The translations under genes were made by a program, and so were the position numbers. Positions 1 to 8,853 of a stretch of DNA of 58,909 nt are shown here, piece after piece. The notes beneath the pieces were generated by a model. That model worked only from the letters and a program-made list of their open reading frames with translations, made no database searches and was not told the origin of the DNA. Numbering within the stretch: the first letter of the stretch is position 1; every line of letters begins with the position of its first letter. This DNA is from Verrucomicrobiota bacterium (GTDB taxonomy: Bacteria > Verrucomicrobiota > Kiritimatiellia > CAJWTS01), in NCBI GenBank assembly GCA_027623315.1, contig JAQBYD010000019.1, forward strand, positions 1-58,909, in the 5' to 3' direction.

Positions 1-1335
1 AAGCATCATCTCTTGATGCACCTGCTTGATGAGGTCCGAGGCGGTGACGCGAGTAGTATTTTTGCGCGCATACCACTTTGGCGGCTCAACGGAGGGTGAT
101 CGTGAATGGAAGCCGTAGGCTCGTATGCCGGCCAGGAGCAAAGCTGCATAGGTGGCAATACACACCGCCGGGGCTGATGAGACGCTTGAGGTATTGCGAA
201 GCTGGGCTTGTCCGGCACCGAAGAGTTGCTTCTCTTCCTTGAAGTTGACCTCGATGCCCCAGCGCCAGAAATAGGACTGGATCAACTCCTCCACCGGCAT
301 GTCGGCATCGGTGCATATCAGATAAGCCGGTTGCGTGTACTTCCATGGTCCGTTCTTGCGCTTCTTGTAACGCAGGGGAGCGATAACGACGATCTGTACG
401 ACGGCCTTCTCTCCGGCAATATGCCACTTGGCCTGAGCGATGTGTTTGTAGCGGACCTTGGTTGTCTTTGGCCCGTTGCAGATCCTGAGCCCCTCCCACG
501 CAATGCTCTTGTCCTTGCGAAGGGCTTCAGGTGTAGGCAATGGCTTGCCATATGAACGCGGTCGTCCGGCTGAACGGCGCGCTGGTTGTTTTGGAGCACT
601 GCGCAAGTTCAGGTCCGAGCGCGTTCGTCCAATATAGACCGTGCGCGCAGGCAGGTGGGGCAATAAGGTTGAGTTGGAGTAATCGCCGTCACCGCAAGCG
701 CGGATGATCGTCTCACTATGCCCGCATTCGTCAAGATGCTCACGAACCTGCTGAAGCAGTCGGGTCGCATGAGCCCCGGGGCTGTTGAGCGCCTTGATCT
801 GCTCGTAATGCACCAGGTCCTCTTTGGTGGCATCCTTGGCAGGCTTGGGCAGCTTGGGGATCAGCTCGATAGCGATCGGGATCATTCTTGAACGTTTTGG
901 GTTGGCTGGGTCGGGGACGGCTGCAGACAGCTGAATGAACCGTTGTGCCCACATCAGGTTGGTATGAAAGCCCGGGCCGAGCGGGTCGCGATACCATCCG
1001 GAAGCAGCCACTTTCGTTCCCGACTTCCTGAGATAGGAGTCATCCATGGCGATTACCAATGCTGAGTCCTCGGGCAGCAACTCAAGCACGCCGTCCAGAA
1101 CGGGGCTGAAGATCGCCGCGCCGTCGACATGTTCGCGATAGAGACGATAAGCCTTGCTCCAATCCTGTTGTTCGCGTCCCAATGTGCTGAGCAGTCCTGT
1201 TACTGTACGGCGCTGATTACAGAGCAGGTGGGCCAACATGTGTTGAGCCAGTTCGCCCTGATGCTCTTCCTCTGCACCTTGTTCGGCCTGCTCGGCAACA
1301 ATCGCCAAGACGTGCTCGTTCAGCGTGCCGTTTTT
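1..1335 (-). CDS. DDE transposase, IS4/IS701-like, partial (continues beyond left edge)
   Basis: This frame is open from the poly-A run to base 1 and has no convincing start of its own, which fits expression by frameshift from the AbrB-like ORF. The catalytic triad of the IS4 superfamily is visible: first Asp in VIAMDDSYLRKSG, second Asp in CGDGDYSN, and the YREK-like third motif in YFWRWGIEVNFKEEK, followed by AGIRAYG. At least 440 residues lie inside the window and no internal stop was seen, so the copy may be active. Family naming beyond IS4/IS701-like is not secure without a search. Confidence 0.75.
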
Positions 1336-1523
1336 TTTTCGAGCGGCGATGGCGGCGCATCGGGCCGCTCGAGAACCATAGTGCGCCGGTCATGAATCTC
1401 CCAGTGGACGGTCTCGCCCTTGCTGAAGCCCATCGCCTCGGCGATGGCGGAGGGGAAGTTGATGTAGTACTGGTCTGCCGTCTTCTTGCGGCTAATCAGC
1501 TGAACTTTCGTCGGATATCCCAT
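1320..1523 (-). CDS. AbrB/SpoVT-like small protein leading a transposase
   Basis: This is a 67-residue protein starting at an ATG with a good ribosome binding site (AAAGGAG, 7 nt upstream). The sequence from MGYPTKVQLISRKK through YINFPSAIAEAMGF to HDRRTMVLERP has the swapped-hairpin AbrB pattern of beta strands around an 'FPSAIAEAMGF..GE.V' core. It ends at a TGA just after the A9 run. Such leaders are known in front of some DDE transposases. Here it probably supplies a DNA-binding N-terminus to a fusion made by -1 slippage, and may act alone as a regulator (inference). Confidence 0.65.
   Translation of the reverse strand: MGYPTKVQLISRKKTADQYYINFPSAIAEAMGFSKGETVHWEIHDRRTMVLERPDAPPSPLEKKTAR
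1331..1339 (-). other. A9 slippery run, candidate -1 frameshift or transcriptional slippage site
   Basis: On the minus strand the codons CTC GAA AAA AAA ACG end the leader frame six bases before a TGA. The transposase frame is the -1 frame (TCG AAA AAA AAC GGC). The nine-A homopolymer is the classic sequence for ribosomal -1 slippage or RNA polymerase slippage in IS elements. Confidence 0.6.
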
Positions 1524-1553
1524 CGTGAATCTCCTTTTGTTGAGCTCTAGCAT

Positions 1554-1861
1554 ATGTGCTAGATCCTAGAATGTGAAAACACGCCAGAATATGCAAGTGA
1601 AAATCAGACAGATGGATTAATGTCTAGTTGAGTGCCAAACTTCAGGGTCCGGAAAGTGTGCTTCGTGATTTGGGCAACACGCCCTTAAAGCAAAAAATAA
1701 GCCTTGCGGGGAGCGTAGAATGGGCGTGAAGGGCGGGTATGGCACGACAGCTACGCGTCCAGTTTCCCGATGAGCGCGCGGCGTCGATTGTTGGCACGGA
1801 TGGGGCATGGCGGCGTGCGCCCGATCTTGACGGCCGCGACTCGCTGGTCTAGAGGTAGCGC
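1554..1861. other. Intergenic region between IS and first PhyH gene
   Basis: About 300 bases with no supported gene. The AT-richer part (1554-1700) probably contains the end of the insertion sequence. The rest leads to the AGAGGT ribosome binding site of the next gene. No terminator or inverted repeat was recognised by eye. Confidence 0.5.
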
Positions 1862-2689
1862 ATGCACAGGCTAACGACAGGCGATCCGGCACTGGATCAC
1901 GCGCAAATCGAGTTCTTCCGGCAGCAGGGCTACCTGGTTTGCCGGGGTTTGTTCCAACCCGACGAGGTGGACGCCTTGCGCCAGCGCTTCGAGCGGCTGG
2001 CGGACGGGTCGGAGCCGGCGCCGGCGCCGGGGAATTGGGAAGGCGATCGCACGGCGACCGACCCCCTGGCGCGCCACCCGCGCGTAATGTTTCCGCATCG
2101 CTGGGATTCGCTCTCGCTCTGCTGGCTGCTGGACCCGCGCGTGTGGGATATCCTGCGTGTCATCCTGGAGGATGAGCCCGTCGCGACCCAGAGCATGTTC
2201 TACTTCAAGCCCCCGGGAGCGCGCGGGCAGGCGCTGCACCAGGATAATTTCTACCTTCAGGTGGAACCGCGCTCCTGTATCGCCGTGTGGATCGCCATCG
2301 ACCCGTCCACGCCCGAGAATGGTGGCCTCTCCGTCGTTCCCCAGACGCAGGACGTCGCCGTGGCGTGCCCGGAGACGGCGGACGAATCCGTAAGTTTTAC
2401 AGACCACTTGGTGGTGCCGCCGGCGGGGAAAGAGCCACTGCCGCTGGCATTGCAGCCGGGCGACACGCTATTCTTCAACGGCAACGTGATCCACGGATCC
2501 GGTCCGAACCACTCCACGTCGCAGTGGCGGCGTTCCTTCATCTGCCACTACATGCCCGCGGCCAGCCGCTGCATCAGCAAGGCGTATTTTCCGCTCTTGA
2601 ACTCCGCCGGCGAGGAGGTGCCCTGCGACATCAGTACCAGCGGCGGGCCCTGCGGTACGGAGTTCGAGACTGCCAACTACGGGGCGTGA
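1862..2689 (+). CDS. Phytanoyl-CoA dioxygenase (PhyH) family protein, copy 1
   Basis: A 275-residue Fe(II)/2-oxoglutarate-dependent dioxygenase of the PhyH family. The facial triad is complete: H126-Q-D128 in LHQDNFYLQVE and the distal H211 in GNVIHGSGPNHS, followed by a basic RRSF that would bind 2-oxoglutarate. The PENGGLSVVPQTQ segment is the usual PhyH turn. ATG 1862 has AGAGGT 6 nt upstream. The substrate cannot be told from sequence. In PVC genomes these enzymes are often scattered among sugar-degradation and natural-product genes, and here it sits upstream of glycoside-active enzymes. Confidence 0.85.
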   Translation: MHRLTTGDPALDHAQIEFFRQQGYLVCRGLFQPDEVDALRQRFERLADGSEPAPAPGNWEGDRTATDPLARHPRVMFPHRWDSLSLCWLLDPRVWDILRVILEDEPVATQSMFYFKPPGARGQALHQDNFYLQVEPRSCIAVWIAIDPSTPENGGLSVVPQTQDVAVACPETADESVSFTDHLVVPPAGKEPLPLALQPGDTLFFNGNVIHGSGPNHSTSQWRRSFICHYMPAASRCISKAYFPLLNSAGEEVPCDISTSGGPCGTEFETANYGA

Positions 2690-2754
2690 ACGTTGCAACG
2701 CGTCGGACAAACATCGTGACGGGCCGGGAACGCCTGCGACTAAACGAAGGCTGA

Positions 2755-2950
2755 CGTTTTGCGCTGGGCCATGCCAGCGACCCGGAGCAGGACTTCGCGT
2801 TCGGCTCGGAGATTACCTACTGCAAGTCGGGCGAAGCCAGGGGGGCGACGCATCCGACATTTCAGGATGCGGAATGGTGCCAGGTGGATCTGCCCCACGA
2901 TTGGGCGGTGGAGCTGCCCTTTCATTCTACCGCCGCAGACTACAAAGGTT
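2755..2950 (+). pseudogene. GH2 beta-galactosidase N-terminal remnant
   Basis: Directly after an in-frame TGA (2752-2754) the frame reads RFALGHASDPEQDFAFG, then TFQDAEWCQVDLPHDWAVELPF. This is the hallmark start of the GH2 sugar-binding domain (F.LG.A..P..DF... D..W..VDLPHDW..E.PF). The resemblance stops near the residues TAADYKGS (about 2950) and no GH2 catalytic domain follows. There is no start codon, so this is a 5' fragment of a lost or displaced beta-galactosidase-type gene. The rest of 2690-3131 holds nothing else supportable. Confidence 0.7.
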
Positions 2951-3131
2951 CAAACCGGTCGGACGTAAGCTCCCGGCCACGGCGGACGGCCTGCGGCCGT
3001 GCACGATCGCCATCGGACTCGCGCCCTAAGGCTCTTTTTCTTGCGGATTGTATCCGCAAAATGGAATGGTAGCCTCTGCTCTCAGTTCCGTTTGAAGAGC
3101 GAACCTGACTTTTCCGGAGGCGCACCCGAAT

Positions 3132-5402
3132 ATGAAACGATACGGTCACTTCCACGATGCGACGGCGTCGTACATGATCACCGACCCCCAGACCCCGCGG
3201 CCTTGGATCAACTACCTGGGCAACCAGCGCCTGCATGCCTTTGTGAGTCAGAACGCCGGAGGCCTGCTCTGGCACAGGGAGCCGTACTCCCGGCGGATTA
3301 CCCGCTATCACTACACCGCCGCCCCCGGCGACCGGCCCGGCTTCTATCTCTACGTTCGGGATCGCATCACCGGTCAGGTGTGGAATCCGCATTTCGCCCC
3401 GCGTTGCACCGCGCTGGACGGGTTCGAGTGCCGGCACCGTCCGGGCGTGACGGAATTCATCGCCGCGAAGGATGGTGTGGAGGTCCGGTTCACACTGGGT
3501 ATCCCGCCGCAAGACGACGCGCTGCTCTGGGATGTGGCCGTGCGCAATACCGGCGGCGCCCCCGCGGAGTTACAGCTGGTGAGCTACATGGAGTTCGGCC
3601 TGCTCGAATTCATGCGCGAGGCGCTCGGCTGGTGCTATCTCAAGAACCAGTTCGGCCTGCACTACGATCCGGAGCTCGGCGCGATCCGTTACGACTACCA
3701 CGTCTTCGAAGCGCCTTATACCCCCGCCATGCTCATCGGTTGCAGCGAGGCGCTCTCCGGCTGGGAGTGTTCGCGCGACGCGTTTATCGGCAGGACCGGA
3801 AGCTACGAATCCCCCTGCGCCCTGCGCGCCGGTGCCGAGTTGAGCAACTCTGACCTTCCGTTGGGCGGCCATGCCTGTGCGGCTCAGGGCGTGGAGGTGC
3901 GCCTCGCGCCGGGCGAGGAAAAGCGACTCGGCTTTACCTTCGTCCTCTCCGACGACCTGCCGGGCGCCGAATCGGTCGTCAGAAAGTACCGCAGCGTCGA
4001 GGCTGTCGCCGCGGGCATCGCCTCGATTGACGCCTTCTGGGCCGGGCGCCTGGGCGCCAGCACCGTGTCGACGGGTGATCCGGTGGTGGACCGCATGGTC
4101 AACACGTGGATCCCTTACAACTGTATGGTGGCACTCGACCTGGCGCGCACCATTTCCACGGATCATATGGGCACGGATGGTCTGCGCTATCGTGACACCA
4201 TGCAGGACGCCATGGCTGTCGCTAATATCGACCCCGAATTCGCGCTCCTGCGTGTGCGCCAGGTGTTCGCTCAGCAGACCCCCGATGGTGGCGGCTGTTT
4301 CTCATTCTTTCCCGACGACATGCGTCCGACGACCGATACCCCTCGTCGCTGCGACAACACGGTCTGGCCCGTCTACACGGTTCATAACCTTATCGCCGAG
4401 ACCGGAGACATGGGGCTGCTCGACGAAGAGATCCCGTACCGCGACGGCAGCCCAGGTTCGGTTTACGAGCACGTCCTGAAGGGCCTGAAGTACATCCACG
4501 AGCGCCGTGGGCCCAACGGGCTTCCGACGCTTTTCGATGTCGACTGGAACGACAGCCTGGCGCTGTTCCAGGACGGGGCCGCCGAATCGGTGATGCTGGG
4601 CATGCAACTCGTCTACGCCTGCGGGCTCTTCAAGGAACTGGCCCAGCGCCGTGACCACGCGGCGGATTGCGCATGGTGCGACGCGGCTATTGCCGAACTC
4701 ACGGGCATCCTCAATTCCGACAAGGTCTGGGACGGCCGCTGGTACCGTCGCCTGCTGCTGAGCAACGGCAAGACCCTGGGCAGCGCCGCCAACGCCCAGG
4801 GCAGTATTTACCTGAATCCCCAGAGCTGGGCGGTGATCTCTGGCGTCGGCGACTTCGAAGGGCGCGGCCGCATTGCCATGGACTCCGCCGCCGAGTTTCT
4901 CGACAGCGAATGCGGTCTGCGGATACTGGCGCCACCGTTCAAGGGCATCCCTGAGCCGGAGGACCCTCCGCTCGGCTCCAATCCGGGCATCGGCGAGAAC
5001 GGCGGCATCTTCTGTCATGCCAACACCTGGGCGATCATCGCGGAGTGCCTGCTCGGCAACGGCAACCGGGCCTGGAAATATTTTCGCCAGATCCTGCCCG
5101 AGGTCGTCTCGGAGAAATTCGGCGCGGATCATTACGAGCGTGAGCCCTACGTATTTGTCTCGTCCATCATCGGCCCGGTTAGCGACCGGTTTGGGGAAGG
5201 CGGAATCAGTTGGCTGACCGGCACGGCCAACTGGATGCATGTGGCCATGATGCACTACATCCTGGGAGTTCGTCCCACCCTGGATGGACTGGCCGTGACG
5301 CCCTGCCTGCCGGACTCGATACCCGAGGCGACCGTGATGCGGGCCTATCGTGGTGAGACCCGCCGAATTCATGTAGGTCACGGTGATGGAGCCCACGCTT
5401 GA
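3132..5402 (+). CDS. GH94 family glycoside phosphorylase (cellobiose/chitobiose phosphorylase-like)
   Basis: A 756-residue cytoplasmic GH94 enzyme that would cleave a beta-linked disaccharide with phosphate to give a sugar 1-phosphate. The N-terminal beta-sandwich begins YGHFHDATASYMITDPQTP. The (alpha/alpha)6 barrel carries RYRDTMQDAMAV and LFDVDWNDSLALF, where D471 in the VDWND motif matches the GH94 general acid. The C-terminus has EPYVFVSS and GGISWLTGTANWMH, typical of the family. The start has TCCGGAGG about 10 nt upstream. There is no signal peptide. Substrate specificity (cellobiose, chitobiose, cellobionate or another beta-glucoside) is not decided. Length and motif order are normal for the family. 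Confidence 0.88.
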   Translation: MKRYGHFHDATASYMITDPQTPRPWINYLGNQRLHAFVSQNAGGLLWHREPYSRRITRYHYTAAPGDRPGFYLYVRDRITGQVWNPHFAPRCTALDGFECRHRPGVTEFIAAKDGVEVRFTLGIPPQDDALLWDVAVRNTGGAPAELQLVSYMEFGLLEFMREALGWCYLKNQFGLHYDPELGAIRYDYHVFEAPYTPAMLIGCSEALSGWECSRDAFIGRTGSYESPCALRAGAELSNSDLPLGGHACAAQGVEVRLAPGEEKRLGFTFVLSDDLPGAESVVRKYRSVEAVAAGIASIDAFWAGRLGASTVSTGDPVVDRMVNTWIPYNCMVALDLARTISTDHMGTDGLRYRDTMQDAMAVANIDPEFALLRVRQVFAQQTPDGGGCFSFFPDDMRPTTDTPRRCDNTVWPVYTVHNLIAETGDMGLLDEEIPYRDGSPGSVYEHVLKGLKYIHERRGPNGLPTLFDVDWNDSLALFQDGAAESVMLGMQLVYACGLFKELAQRRDHAADCAWCDAAIAELTGILNSDKVWDGRWYRRLLLSNGKTLGSAANAQGSIYLNPQSWAVISGVGDFEGRGRIAMDSAAEFLDSECGLRILAPPFKGIPEPEDPPLGSNPGIGENGGIFCHANTWAIIAECLLGNGNRAWKYFRQILPEVVSEKFGADHYEREPYVFVSSIIGPVSDRFGEGGISWLTGTANWMHVAMMHYILGVRPTLDGLAVTPCLPDSIPEATVMRAYRGETRRIHVGHGDGAHA

Positions 5403-5536
5403 TGGGCTCGGCAGACGGTGAACTGGATATCGACTACAACGTGCCGCCTTCGGTGGAAAGCCGTTCGGAGTCCCGGCTTTAGCCGGCACCTGATACTTGC
5501 CTCTTGAGCCAGACTTTGACATTCTACGCTACACCT

Positions 5537-6517
5537 ATGAAAACACCTCCAGACGATCCAAGCGTGGCTGACGCCAAGATCGAGTTTCGGCGACCCTTTC
5601 CCGCCCTCACGGGCGCCGAGCGCATCCACTTCGAGACCTGCGGGTACGTCGTGGTTCCCGACGTGTTCAGCCGTGACGAGTGCGAGCGCATGCGCGAAGC
5701 GCTGTGCCGGTTGCGTGCTGACCTCATCGCCGCCAGCCCCGCGGAGCCGCAACGCGGCAGCGTGCGTGGCGCGGTCTTCGAGCACTGCATGCCGCACCAC
5801 GCCTTCATGGCTAATTTCCATGCGTACGACGACGACCTGCTCTCCTATGCCTGTCACCCGCGAATCGTTGGGATGTGCGAGGAGATCCTCGGGTGTCCGT
5901 CGCGGTTGACCGAACTGAACGGCCATCTCAATTCCAGACCGCCGGATCTGGACCTCTCCAAGCCCCCGGACTTCGGCTTTCACACCGGCGTGGACATAGC
6001 GTTCGGCAGCCACACGCACAACGGCCTCTATCACTGCAATTTCGTGAAGGCGCTGACGAATCTCACCGACCTGGGGCCGGACGACGGCGGCACGGTGGTG
6101 GTGGCGGGCAGTCACAAGCTCCCGGCGGGCGAAAAGGAGATCATCGCCGCCGCCTACGAAGACCGCAGCCTGATTCACCAGGTGATCGCGCCGGCCGGCT
6201 CGGTGCTGCTGTTCCCCGAGACCCTAATTCACGCCACCGGGCAGCTCCGCAGCGACAAGGAGCGGGCGATCATCATCGCGGCGCACAGTCCGCGGCTCTA
6301 TCAGCGCTGGGACCGGTACAGCCACGAGCCCACTTCGGATCCGTCCTATTCGCCCGGGTTCACGCAACGCATACCGACGGCGCTGCGGCCGCTGTTTCTT
6401 GGCGCGCCGCATTGGGATCGCCAGCCGCGCTATCGTACGCTCTCCGCGCCGCGCGACGAGAAAACCTATGCCGCTGTGCCCTGGTTACCCGGATCACCCG
6501 AAGACCAGGCAACGTGA
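5537..6517 (+). CDS. PhyH-family protein, copy 2, with altered metal motif
   Basis: A 326-residue PhyH-fold protein. The core reads GLYHCNFVKALTNLTDLGPDDGG then VVVAGSHKLPAGE, aligning with the usual HxD...GG...PGSH block. However, the metal HxD is H166-C-N168, so the acidic ligand is replaced by Asn. The distal His (H232, TLIHATGQ) and a following Arg-rich segment are kept. A TTG 33 nt upstream (5504) is in frame, but ATG 5537 is the better start although its ribosome site is weak. The 3' end overlaps the next gene by 4 bp (GTGA), so the two are co-translated. Confidence 0.78.
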   Translation: MKTPPDDPSVADAKIEFRRPFPALTGAERIHFETCGYVVVPDVFSRDECERMREALCRLRADLIAASPAEPQRGSVRGAVFEHCMPHHAFMANFHAYDDDLLSYACHPRIVGMCEEILGCPSRLTELNGHLNSRPPDLDLSKPPDFGFHTGVDIAFGSHTHNGLYHCNFVKALTNLTDLGPDDGGTVVVAGSHKLPAGEKEIIAAAYEDRSLIHQVIAPAGSVLLFPETLIHATGQLRSDKERAIIIAAHSPRLYQRWDRYSHEPTSDPSYSPGFTQRIPTALRPLFLGAPHWDRQPRYRTLSAPRDEKTYAAVPWLPGSPEDQAT

Positions 6518-8754
6518 CGGCGAAATCTAAACCAGGTCCCATCCGCTCCTCGCGCTTCGCGCTCGCGGCGGCCGGTCTGGCGCTCGCCGCGGGAATGGCG
6601 CCGCGGGCCTATGGCGTGCATGCCACGGGCGGCACGGTGATGAACTACAGGCAGGACGGCACCAACTGGGCCGCGCACGTCTTTACGAACAGCGGAACGC
6701 TCACCTTTGTCAGTTCCGGCGAAATTGAATACCTCGTCGTCGGCGGCGGCGGCGGTGGCGGCGCGGTCTGGCAGGGCGGCGGCGGCGGGGCGGGTGGTTT
6801 TTTGACGGGGCTCACCAACATCACGGCGGGTTCTCTGGATATCGTGATTGGCGCTGGCGGAAAAGGAGTACGCCAGGCAGGCGGTCCTTCAAATGGCGGC
6901 AATTCCCATATCTCCAATTCCGTCCTTGGAGTGATTCTCGCCTATGGCGGCGGTCATGGCGGCGGGGAGGGAGCCAAGGCCACCGATGGCGGATCCGGTG
7001 GCGGCGGTTCGCATGGTGGAGGCCTCACTGCCGGCAAAGGCGTTACAGGCCAGGGCTACGACGGCGGGGCCGGCGGCAACTGTGATGCCGGTGGCGGTGG
7101 TGGAGCCGGGGGACCCGGCCAACCCGCTGAAAAAGGCAGAGCCGGCGGACCGGGCAGGTCAAGTGTGCTTCGCGACGGTGCCACGGCGGTGACCTACGCC
7201 ACGGGCGGGAGCGGTCATGGCCGCGATGGTGCCGAGGGCGTCAGCAAAGCAGACAACACGGGCGCTGGCGGCGATGGTGCCGGCGTACCCAACGGCGGGA
7301 CAGGCGGCAACGGCGGCTCCGGCATCGTGATTGTGCGCTACCAGTCCTTTGCCATCGGGAACCGACCCGTCACGGACGTGACCCGGAAGTCCGCGACCTT
7401 CAACGGCTGGTTGTACGGCACCGGTGGCGAGGCCACTTCCGTTTGCGTTCTGTGGGGTGATAAGAACGGCGGCACGACCTGGAGTTGGCCTGAGACGGAC
7501 TGGTTCGATGGGAGTGAGTGGAGTATTGAAAGCCCTCTGCGCAGAGAGATCCGCGGACTTGCCGCGGACAAGACCTACTATTTCACCTTCGGCGCAAAAA
7601 ACGCGACCGGCAAGACGATCGCGGAGGCTCCCGTCTCCTTCATCACCGGCGAGGTGACCATCAAGGCCACGCAGGCGCAGTCCTGGGAAAAGGGCCCCGC
7701 GGGCGTCCCCGTCCCAGCCGCGTTCTCGGTTTCGCGCCCGGCCGCTTGCGCCGACGCGGCGCTGGCAGTCGCCTATCGCGCCGAGGGCTCCGCCGCCAAC
7801 GGCACGGACTACACGTCGCTCGGCGGAACCGTCACGCTGCCCGCGGGCGCCGTGAGCGCCGACATCGTGATCGCACCCTGGAACGACATGCTGGTGGAAG
7901 GGGACGAGACCGTAACGCTCACACTCCTGCCCGGAGCGTACATCGTGGGCGCGGCCAAGGCGGCGACGGTGACGATTGTGGATACCGCGATCCGTTCGTT
8001 TTATGTGGCGCCGCGTGCCACGTCCACCGCGCCCTACGACACGTGGGCCACCGGGTTCTCGACCCTTCAGGCCGCGTTCGATCACGCCCCCGCAAAAGGT
8101 GACGCCGTGATCTACCTCGCCGCCGGCCGGCCCCTCAGCGGCCCCGCGCTGGGCGCGACCCATCCGGACAACACGGTCTTCCGCTGGAACGGCGCCAACA
8201 ACGTTACGCTGCGCGGCGGCTACCGGGCCGATGCCAGGCTTGCGCCCGCCGATCATCCGGGGCCACGCACGGCGGGACCGACGATCCTGAGGCGCAGCAC
8301 GGCGGATCCCGTGCGTGTGCTGACGCTCACCGCCCTCACGAACGCCGTGATCGAGCAGATCACGATCCGCGACGGGTTGCCCGGCGGCCGAAGGGGCTTG
8401 GGTGGCGGGGTCTTCCTCTCCGCATGCAGCAACCTGGTCTTCAAAGACTGCCACATTGTCTGCAACACGAACACCCACAGTTCCGTGGGCCTCGGCGGCG
8501 GGATGTATTTCGTGGACAGCCATGTCACGCTGACGGACACGACCATCGCCACGAACACGGTGGTTGGGCCCGATAGTTACGGCGGCGGTATATACATCCA
8601 CCGCGACAGTCGCGTGACCGTGACGCGCTCGACGATCCAGGCGAACGAGGCAGCCACATCCGATGGCCACATTGCCAAGGCGGGCGGACAGTACGTAGTG
8701 CCGGGTGGAATCCTGGAGCTCAACGCAAGCGTGGTGGAAGGGAATCGGCCCTGA
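6514..8754 (+). CDS. Secreted glycine-rich / Calx-beta / beta-helix protein
   Basis: A 746-residue exported protein starting at GTG 6514, overlapping the upstream stop by 4 bp. A signal peptide follows (RSSRFALAAAGLALAAGMAP). Residues about 70-275 form a Gly-rich module with GG repeats, seen in many PVC surface proteins. Residues about 380-490 are a Calx-beta domain (NGTDYTSLGGTVTLPAG, LVEGDETVTLTLLPGAYIVG, VTIVDT). Residues about 495-746 are a right-handed parallel beta-helix (WATGFSTLQAAFDHA then repeated strand-turn units and GGGV/GGGM rungs). It stops at VVEGNRP with no PEP-CTERM or autotransporter end, so it may be shortened. Role is likely surface attachment or polysaccharide binding (inference). 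Confidence 0.72.
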   Translation: MTAKSKPGPIRSSRFALAAAGLALAAGMAPRAYGVHATGGTVMNYRQDGTNWAAHVFTNSGTLTFVSSGEIEYLVVGGGGGGGAVWQGGGGGAGGFLTGLTNITAGSLDIVIGAGGKGVRQAGGPSNGGNSHISNSVLGVILAYGGGHGGGEGAKATDGGSGGGGSHGGGLTAGKGVTGQGYDGGAGGNCDAGGGGGAGGPGQPAEKGRAGGPGRSSVLRDGATAVTYATGGSGHGRDGAEGVSKADNTGAGGDGAGVPNGGTGGNGGSGIVIVRYQSFAIGNRPVTDVTRKSATFNGWLYGTGGEATSVCVLWGDKNGGTTWSWPETDWFDGSEWSIESPLRREIRGLAADKTYYFTFGAKNATGKTIAEAPVSFITGEVTIKATQAQSWEKGPAGVPVPAAFSVSRPAACADAALAVAYRAEGSAANGTDYTSLGGTVTLPAGAVSADIVIAPWNDMLVEGDETVTLTLLPGAYIVGAAKAATVTIVDTAIRSFYVAPRATSTAPYDTWATGFSTLQAAFDHAPAKGDAVIYLAAGRPLSGPALGATHPDNTVFRWNGANNVTLRGGYRADARLAPADHPGPRTAGPTILRRSTADPVRVLTLTALTNAVIEQITIRDGLPGGRRGLGGGVFLSACSNLVFKDCHIVCNTNTHSSVGLGGGMYFVDSHVTLTDTTIATNTVVGPDSYGGGIYIHRDSRVTVTRSTIQANEAATSDGHIAKAGGQYVVPGGILELNASVVEGNRP

Positions 8755-8853
8755 GCGGCCGGACTGAGTTAAGAGTTCACGAACGGGTTCGCTGCTCACC
8801 GCGCGAAGTCGTGTGCCCAATGCAAACTTTGCCAGCCGGATCGGCCTCGAAGG

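Larger units (their letters stand above)
1..1553 (-). mobile_element. Insertion sequence, right-hand part (AbrB-like ORF plus IS4/IS701-type DDE transposase)
   Basis: The element reads on the minus strand and runs off the left edge of the window, so only its start is present. It has two overlapping ORFs: an AbrB-like leader (1320-1523) and a DDE transposase (from about 1335 down to 1 and beyond). The two are joined by a run of nine A residues on the coding strand. No clear terminal inverted repeat could be fixed upstream of the leader, so the outer boundary (somewhere between about 1553 and 1860) is open. Confidence 0.75.

Noticed and set aside
4302..5522. Long open frame on the minus strand opposite the GH94 gene
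   Set aside because: It is antisense to a gene with clear GH94 motifs; its sequence has no domain pattern and is explained by GC-rich codon positions.
6730..7330. Tandem DNA repeat in the Gly-rich gene
   Set aside because: The GGC/GGT runs are codons of Gly-rich protein segments; no longer DNA period was seen.
7159..8820. A 553-codon minus-strand frame opposite the Gly-rich/Calx-beta gene
   Set aside because: The plus-strand frame has signal peptide, Calx-beta and beta-helix features; the opposite frame has none and reflects high GC.
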